This document shows positions 52,107 to 56,234 of a stretch of DNA of 56,234 nucleotides, one piece after another. Within the stretch, counting starts at the first letter, position 1; each line of letters begins with the position of its first letter. The position numbers and the translations under genes were made by a program. The stretch spans positions 1 to 56,234 of the forward strand of contig NZ_JAKKOQ010000011.1 in the NCBI RefSeq assembly GCF_021738965.1, in the 5' to 3' direction. The notes under the pieces are model-generated. The model was given only the letters and a program-made list of their open reading frames with translations, was not told the origin of the DNA and did no database searches. Origin of the DNA: Gordonia zhenghanii. GTDB lineage: Bacteria > Actinomycetota > Actinomycetes > Mycobacteriales > Mycobacteriaceae.

Positions 52107-52985
52107 CTACCGAGCGGGCGCCAACGTCTCGGTGAGAGCGGCCGTCATCGCACGTGCCGCGGCCGACGGGGCCGACGCGGACGCGAGCGAGAGCGAGGTC
52201 TGGACCGAGTCGGCCACCGGGATCGCGACCAAGGTGGCGCGTCCGTCGGCCATCGTGGCGGTCAAGACGCCGACGCCACTGCCGAGTTCGACCAGGGCCA
52301 GGACTGCCTCGGGTGAATAGGCGGCCACAGACGGCGTCACGTCGACGTGCGCGGCGGCACACGTGGCGGTCAGCGCCGACCGAACCCCGGTCCCCGCCGG
52401 AAGGCTCAATACCGTCGCCTCGGCGAGATCGGCGCAGGAGACTGTGTCCCGATCGGCCCACGGGTGGTCGGTCGGGACCACTGCGGCGAGCGGTTCGCGG
52501 ATCACCGTCAGAGCGGTGACCGTCTCCGGAAGGTCCTCGGCGTGCGCGACCAGGGCGACGTCGAGCCGCCCGGCCGCGAGCCCGACGATGAGCCGATCGG
52601 AATTGTCCTCGACGACCGACACGCTCACACCGGGGTACGAGCGGCGAAAGGCGGCGAAGCCTGCGAGATAACCGGGCACCGTGCAGCCGATCACCGTGCC
52701 CAGACGCAGGCTTCCGCGCATCATTCCCGACAGCTCGTCGCTGACAGCTCCGATGGCCGTCACCGATGCCAGCGCGGCGCGCGCGTGCGGCAGCACCTCG
52801 AGCCCGGCGTCGGTGATCGAGACGGATCGGGCTCGACGGTCGAAAAGTCGATGACCGAGTTCGTGTTCCAGCTTGGCGACCTGAGCAGAGACCCCGGACT
52901 GACTGACGTGCAGGTCGGCGGCGGCAGCGGTGAACGAACCGAGGTCGGCCACCGCGACCAGGTATTTCAGCTGGTGCAGTTCCAT
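52107..52985 (-). CDS. LysR-family transcriptional regulator
   Basis: A 292-residue LTTR. The N-terminal winged helix (MELHQLKYLVAVADLGSFTAAAADLHVSQSGVSAQVAKLEHELG) is clear, followed by the two-part ligand domain (LGTVIGC..., VVPTDHPWA). ATG 52985 is preferred because TAGCAT lies 8 nt before it. Divergent from a SnoaL gene over a shared palindrome. Confidence 0.9.
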   Translation of the reverse strand: MELHQLKYLVAVADLGSFTAAAADLHVSQSGVSAQVAKLEHELGHRLFDRRARSVSITDAGLEVLPHARAALASVTAIGAVSDELSGMMRGSLRLGTVIGCTVPGYLAGFAAFRRSYPGVSVSVVEDNSDRLIVGLAAGRLDVALVAHAEDLPETVTALTVIREPLAAVVPTDHPWADRDTVSCADLAEATVLSLPAGTGVRSALTATCAAAHVDVTPSVAAYSPEAVLALVELGSGVGVLTATMADGRATLVAIPVADSVQTSLSLASASAPSAAARAMTAALTETLAPAR

Positions 52986-52991
52986 AAGCAT

Positions 52992-53009
52992 TGATGCTAG
53001 TTCGCATCA
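52992..53009. promoter_or_regulatory. LysR operator candidate
   Basis: TGATGC and GCATCA arms around TAGTTC, an LTTR-type dyad. It overlaps the leftward -10 (TAGCAT, 52994-52999), which suits autorepression of lysR and control of the divergent SnoaL gene. Confidence 0.65.
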
Positions 53010-53056
53010 TTACCAGCTGTTGGACTGATGGGTCAGGCAAGGGACAGGCTGGAGTT

Positions 53057-53413
53057 ATGAACCAGATGACCCCGACGGCGATCGCCGAACTCTACTTCGA
53101 CTGCTGGTCGCGAAAAGACTTCACCGACCTCGCCGCGCACCTGTCGCCGGACTGCCGATTCGCCGGGGTGTTCGGCACGGCAAACGGGCCCGACGAGTTC
53201 CTGCGGGGCCTGACGGGGATGGCCGCGGGAACCGACTCGCTCACGGTCCTCAAGCGAGTAGCCGACGCAACCGACGTCATCACCTGGTTCGATCTTGGCA
53301 TGGGCGGGGCGCCCGCCACTGCGGTCGCGAACTGGACTCATGTCGACAAGGGATTGATCACCGAGGTGAACGTGACCTTCGATCCGCGCGAGATCCTCGC
53401 GGCGTCGTCGTAG
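53057..53413 (+). CDS. SnoaL-like protein controlled by divergent LysR
   Basis: A 118-residue NTF2-fold protein (TAIAELYFDCWSRKDFTDLAAHLSPDCRFAGVFG ... THVDKGLITEVNVTFDPREIL), the shape of nuclear-transport-factor-2-like enzymes. ATG 53057 is preferred over a longer frame that would run through the operator. CAGGCT, 6 nt before it, fits the relaxed leaderless pattern. Its partner is the divergent LysR regulator; no substrate is suggested. Confidence 0.75.
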   Translation: MNQMTPTAIAELYFDCWSRKDFTDLAAHLSPDCRFAGVFGTANGPDEFLRGLTGMAAGTDSLTVLKRVADATDVITWFDLGMGGAPATAVANWTHVDKGLITEVNVTFDPREILAASS

Positions 53414-53421
53414 GCGCCCCG

Positions 53422-53427
53422 TACGAT
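53422..53427 (+). promoter_or_regulatory. -10 element of MOSC gene (leaderless)
   Basis: TACGAT, 6 nt before ATG 53434. Confidence 0.5.
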
Positions 53428-53433
53428 GACCCC

Positions 53434-53973
53434 ATGGCCTCTGTGCTCGCCGTCTGCGTCGTCCGCACCCTTCGCCCGGACTCGGGCCGGTCGGGAGTCA
53501 CTGCGATAGACAAGGGGCCGGTCGACGGGCGCGTGAAAGTGAACGACTACGGCTTGTACGCCGATGTCCAGGCCGATCGGAAGCACCACGGCGGACTCGA
53601 CAAGGCGGTCTACGTCTACGCGCAGGAAGACATCGACTTCTGGGCGGCCGAGCTCGGTCGCGACATCCCGTTCGGCTTCTTCGGCGAGAACCTCCGTACC
53701 GAAGGCATCGATGTCAACGGCGCCAGAGTCGGGGAACGCTGGAGTATCGGCTCTGAGGTGATCGTCGAAGTCACGTCACCGCGCATCCCGTGTCAGACGT
53801 TCTCCCGCTGGATGGGCGACGACGGCGACGGCTGGGTGAAACGCTTCGCACAGGAACGCCGCCCCGGACCGTATCTGCGGGTCGTGACGCGCGGATCGAT
53901 CGGCGTGGGCGACGAGATCAACGTGCTCGAAGTGCCCGCCGACGCACCGACGATCCGTTCGCTCGCGATCTGA
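53434..53973 (+). CDS. MOSC-domain protein (YiiM-like)
   Basis: A 179-residue MOSC domain, the sulfur-carrier or molybdenum-binding module of Moco sulfurases and mARC/YiiM proteins. HHGGLDKAVYVYAQEDIDFW, FGENLRTEGIDV and the Cys in SPRIPCQTFSRWMG are conserved. Could detoxify N-hydroxylated compounds if paired with a reductase; none is adjacent. Confidence 0.88.
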   Translation: MASVLAVCVVRTLRPDSGRSGVTAIDKGPVDGRVKVNDYGLYADVQADRKHHGGLDKAVYVYAQEDIDFWAAELGRDIPFGFFGENLRTEGIDVNGARVGERWSIGSEVIVEVTSPRIPCQTFSRWMGDDGDGWVKRFAQERRPGPYLRVVTRGSIGVGDEINVLEVPADAPTIRSLAI

Positions 53974-53993
53974 CGCCCGCTTGAACGTCCCGC

Positions 53994-54311
53994 TCAAACG
54001 TCGTCATCGGCGACCGGGCCGCCTTCGCCCTCCCAGGTCTCGATCATCCGTACGCCGGTGCGTGAGAACTTCCGACGCACACCGACGCCACCGAACTCGT
54101 CCTCGGGAACGAACCGCGCACCGTAGGTGACCAGCGCATCAGTCAACCGTTGGATCTGCCCTTCGTCGAAGACGTCCGCGCCCTTCTCGTACTTACGCAG
54201 CGCGTCAGCGTCGAGGTCGGCGTTGCGGGCGATGGTGCGAGCCGACACCTGACAGAGGTGACGAGCGGCGCGCGCGAGGGAACTGTCCATGTGGAATTCG
54301 AGAGCTGGCAT
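53994..54311 (-). CDS. Small XRE-like helix-turn-helix protein
   Basis: A 105-residue protein: SSLARAARHLCQVSARTIARNADLDADALRKYEKG resembles the XRE DNA-binding domain, and the C-terminal half ends with ETWEGEGGPVADDDV. Starts at 54326, 54311 or 54290 are all possible; a GGAGG near 54311 favours that one, but the spacing is short. Function unknown; probable transcription regulator. Confidence 0.6.
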   Translation of the reverse strand: MPALEFHMDSSLARAARHLCQVSARTIARNADLDADALRKYEKGADVFDEGQIQRLTDALVTYGARFVPEDEFGGVGVRRKFSRTGVRMIETWEGEGGPVADDDV

Positions 54312-54429
54312 GCCTCCATCATGCATCCGACGAAACCGACTTCTGTGCTGACCGATCAGTTACGGCCTCCTGGCGGGTCTATATCTGTGACGGCACCCAG
54401 CAGAGGTGTCGCGGAACAAGGGGACTCCC

Positions 54430-54864
54430 ATGCACAAGATGATCTTCGTCAACCTGCCCGTCGTCGACCTCGACCGATCGCGCACCTTCTTCGAGTCGAT
54501 GGACTATTCGTTCAATGACAACTTCTGCGATGGCAACGCCCTTGCACTCGTCCTCGGTGACTCGATCGTCGCGATGCTGCTGCAGCGAGAGCTGTACCAG
54601 TCGTTCGTTCCTCAGAAAGAGGTGGCGGATCCGCGCACGTCGAGCGGCAGCATCGTCTGCCTCAGCGCGGAGGGCCGCGACGAGGTGGACGCCCTCGTAG
54701 GCAAGGCGATGGCGGCAGGCGCGACCGCGGGCGACACTGAGGACCACGGATTCATGTACGGACGATCGTTCTACGACCTCGACGGCCACGCCTGGGAGAT
54801 CATGTGGATGGATCCGGCCGCTGCGGAAGTCGGACCGGAGGCTTACGCGGAGCAACAGGCCTGA
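54430..54864 (+). CDS. VOC-family (glyoxalase-like) protein
   Basis: A 144-residue VOC protein: MIFVNLPVVDLDRSRTFFESMDYSFND ... FYDLDGHAWEIMWMDPAAAE, the pattern of PhnB/glyoxalase-like enzymes, with the conserved terminal Glu. AAGGGGA lies before ATG 54430. It starts 26 bases before the sigma factor gene and is probably cotranscribed with it. Confidence 0.83.
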   Translation: MHKMIFVNLPVVDLDRSRTFFESMDYSFNDNFCDGNALALVLGDSIVAMLLQRELYQSFVPQKEVADPRTSSGSIVCLSAEGRDEVDALVGKAMAAGATAGDTEDHGFMYGRSFYDLDGHAWEIMWMDPAAAEVGPEAYAEQQA

Positions 54865-54889
54865 CCGTCGTCGAACTAAGGGGCGCAAC

Positions 54890-55843
54890 ATGACCGACGA
54901 ACGGTCCTTCGAAGCGGCTACCTCGTCGTACCGCGCGGAACTCCTCGTGCACTGCTACCGGATGCTCGGTTCGGCGACCGACGCCGAGGATGTACTTCAA
55001 GAGGTGTACCTCCGCGCGTGGAAGGCGTTCCACCGCTTCGAAGGACGCTCGTCGGTCCGGACCTGGATGTACCGGATCGCCACCAATACCTGTCTGTCTG
55101 CCCTCGACGGACAATCCCGGCGACCGCTCCCCACCGGATTGGGCACCGAGGCCGCTGATCCCCGGATTCCAGTGGTGGCAGACGATGAGCGACTCTGGCT
55201 GCAGCCGTTGCCGGACGCTCTGCTCGGCGACCCGTCCGACGCAGTCGTCGTGCGAGAGAACGTCGGCCTGGCGATGGTCGCCGCGATGCAGGATCTGCCC
55301 GCCAGTCAACGAGCAGTGCTGATCCTGCGCGACGTCCTCGCCTTCCACGCTGACGAGACCGCCGGGCTGCTCGACATGACGGTCGCCGGCGTGAACAGCG
55401 CACTCGCACGTGCGCGTAAGACGATGGGCGAGCACACCCGCCGCGACGGACGCCGAGCCGACCGACTCACCGAGCACGAGCAGTCGGTGTTCGACGAGTT
55501 CTGTCGCGCATTCGCCGACCACGACGTCGACGGTGTGGTCGGGGTACTCGCGAGCGACGCAGTGTGGGAGATGCCCCCGTTCCCCGGTTGGTACCAGGGC
55601 GCCGCGGAGATCGGTGAACTCACGGAGAACCAGTGCCCTGCAGCGGCTCCCGGCGATCTCAAGATGGTTCCGACGGTGAGCAACGGACTGCCTGCGGCCG
55701 GCATGTACATGCGTGACGGGGAGGTTTGGCGACCATTCCAACTCGACGTCATCAGCATCGCCGACGGGGCTGTGGCGCACGTCGCAGCATTCTTCGGCGA
55801 GGACCTGTTTCGCCTGGCCGGACTACCCGCCGTCCTGACGTGA
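54890..55843 (+). CDS. ECF sigma factor with C-terminal SnoaL domain
   Basis: A 317-residue sigma factor. Region 2 (AELLVHCYRMLGSATDAEDVLQEVYLRAWKAF..SVRTWMYRIATNTCLSALD) and region 4 (DLPASQRAVLILRDVLAFHADETAGLLDMTVAGVNSALARARKTM) are followed by a SnoaL-like domain of about 120 residues, typical of SigG/SigJ-like ECF groups that use this domain instead of a separate anti-sigma factor. It is paired with a VOC gene and lies directly upstream of an rRNA-type promoter region. Confidence 0.9.
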   Translation: MTDERSFEAATSSYRAELLVHCYRMLGSATDAEDVLQEVYLRAWKAFHRFEGRSSVRTWMYRIATNTCLSALDGQSRRPLPTGLGTEAADPRIPVVADDERLWLQPLPDALLGDPSDAVVVRENVGLAMVAAMQDLPASQRAVLILRDVLAFHADETAGLLDMTVAGVNSALARARKTMGEHTRRDGRRADRLTEHEQSVFDEFCRAFADHDVDGVVGVLASDAVWEMPPFPGWYQGAAEIGELTENQCPAAAPGDLKMVPTVSNGLPAAGMYMRDGEVWRPFQLDVISIADGAVAHVAAFFGEDLFRLAGLPAVLT

Positions 55844-55888
55844 GCTGACACCGGTCAGAGATGCCGCGACCAACCGCGAACCCGCGAT

Positions 55889-55917
55889 TTGGCAAGCCGG
55901 TCAGACCTGTGTAACTT
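55889..55917 (+). promoter_or_regulatory. rrn promoter P1
   Basis: TTGGCA and TAACTT separated by 17 nt. Confidence 0.65.
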
Positions 55918-56017
55918 ATTCGAAGTCAGCGCGACACCGCGCAGACGACTTCCGCCCGACCAGGGCAGACAACCTCCACGAGTGAGTCAACTCTCCGGAA
56001 ACGGGGAACGAGCGACC

Positions 56018-56047
56018 TTGGACAGAGTGAGTCACATCTGGTAGGCT
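56018..56047 (+). promoter_or_regulatory. rrn promoter P2
   Basis: TTGGAC and TAGGCT separated by 18 nt, the spacing common in actinobacterial rrn promoters. Confidence 0.65.
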
Positions 56048-56234
56048 GGAAAGGTCGGCCTGAAAATGGTTGGCAAACAATTTATGTGCTTGCTGGAGTT
56101 CGGCCCATGTTGTGGGTTGGTGCTGGTGGGTGTGTGTTCTTTGAGAACTCGATAGTGTGTGATGGATTTTCTTGTGCCATATTATTTTTGTTTTGTGGCT
56201 GAGATTGTCTGTTTGTGACAAGGATGAATCCTTT

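Larger units (their letters stand above)
55844..56234 (+). other. rRNA operon promoter and leader region
   Basis: The 390 bases after the sigma factor gene hold no credible protein gene. Two tandem promoters (55889-55917 and 56018-56047) are followed by an AT-rich leader with TTCTTTGAGAACTCGATAGT at about 56138-56157, a sequence recalled from actinobacterial rrn leaders (boxA-like antitermination region). 16S rRNA should start beyond the window. Confidence 0.75.

Noticed and set aside
55916..56221. A 101-codon frame in the rrn leader (minus strand)
   Set aside because: Lies across two rRNA-type promoters and the leader; biased His/Thr/Ser composition and no SD or homology.
1..56234. Mobile elements, prophage, toxin-antitoxin or defence genes
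   Set aside because: No transposase, integrase, phage, nuclease-defence or toxin family was recognised on either strand. The XRE-like gene at 53994 has no toxin partner next to it.

Overview
The window is high-GC chromosomal DNA of an actinobacterium in the order Mycobacteriales. Gene content and order look most like Gordonia or a close relative; the order is well supported, the genus is a guess. Long stretches follow gene orders I recall from Mycobacterium tuberculosis: purT / rhodanese / metZ, and ppa / dacB-like PBP / DUF2342 / tilS / hpt / ftsH / folE / folP / folB / folK / DUF3180 / Pro-rich membrane protein / Rossmann protein / panC / panD / coaX, then lysS. There is no transposase, integrase, phage gene, tRNA or CRISPR array. 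Almost all of the window is coding.

Layout. 1-160: short dispersed repeats. 161-6756: a VOC protein, purT with an odd proline-rich tail, a secreted protein, ferredoxin-NADP reductase, and a membrane protein-rhodanese-metZ operon. 6769-11717 (minus strand): a membrane-associated operon (Pro/Gln-rich membrane protein, SPFH-GYF protein, zinc-ribbon membrane protein, small membrane protein) ending in isochorismate synthase. 11896-13268: a SAM-IV riboswitch and the class V aminotransferase it should control. 13393-28521: the conserved housekeeping block for pyrophosphatase, cell-wall PBP, tRNA-Ile lysidine synthesis, purine salvage, FtsH, folate and pantothenate/CoA. 28527-34680: accessory oxidoreductases and regulators inserted before lysS, including a Tat-exported phosphoesterase. 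34875-36958: a leaderless Cys-rich upstream ORF, a cysteine-free rhodanese-like gene, and lysS.

37171-50980 is catabolic. fadD3 and the fadE30-ipdF-fadA6 operon (steroid C/D-ring or HIP degradation) diverge from one palindromic KstR2 box. kstR2 itself lies 8 kb away behind its own perfect KstR2 box. Between them sits a cassette of a mycofactocin-type SDR, an NTF2-FAD monooxygenase fusion, a SnoaL protein and an aldehyde dehydrogenase. 50991-55843 holds an rRNA-methyltransferase-like gene, a LysR regulator diverging from a SnoaL gene, a MOSC protein, an HTH protein, and a VOC / ECF sigma pair. The last 390 bases contain two tandem rRNA-type promoters and the start of an rrn leader; 16S would begin beyond the window.

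Three themes recur. A GGTCGAGCGGAGTCGAGACC repeat family clusters after stop codons, and in one place forms a clear terminator hairpin. Many genes look leaderless, with a TANNNT-like -10 element 6-8 nt before the start codon. Several otherwise ordinary proteins carry long Pro/Gln-rich tails. I found no clearly new defence or mobile system. The best leads are the Cys-rich attenuator, the shared KstR2 operator, the repeat family (including its run into the tilS reading frame), and the SPFH-GYF operon.
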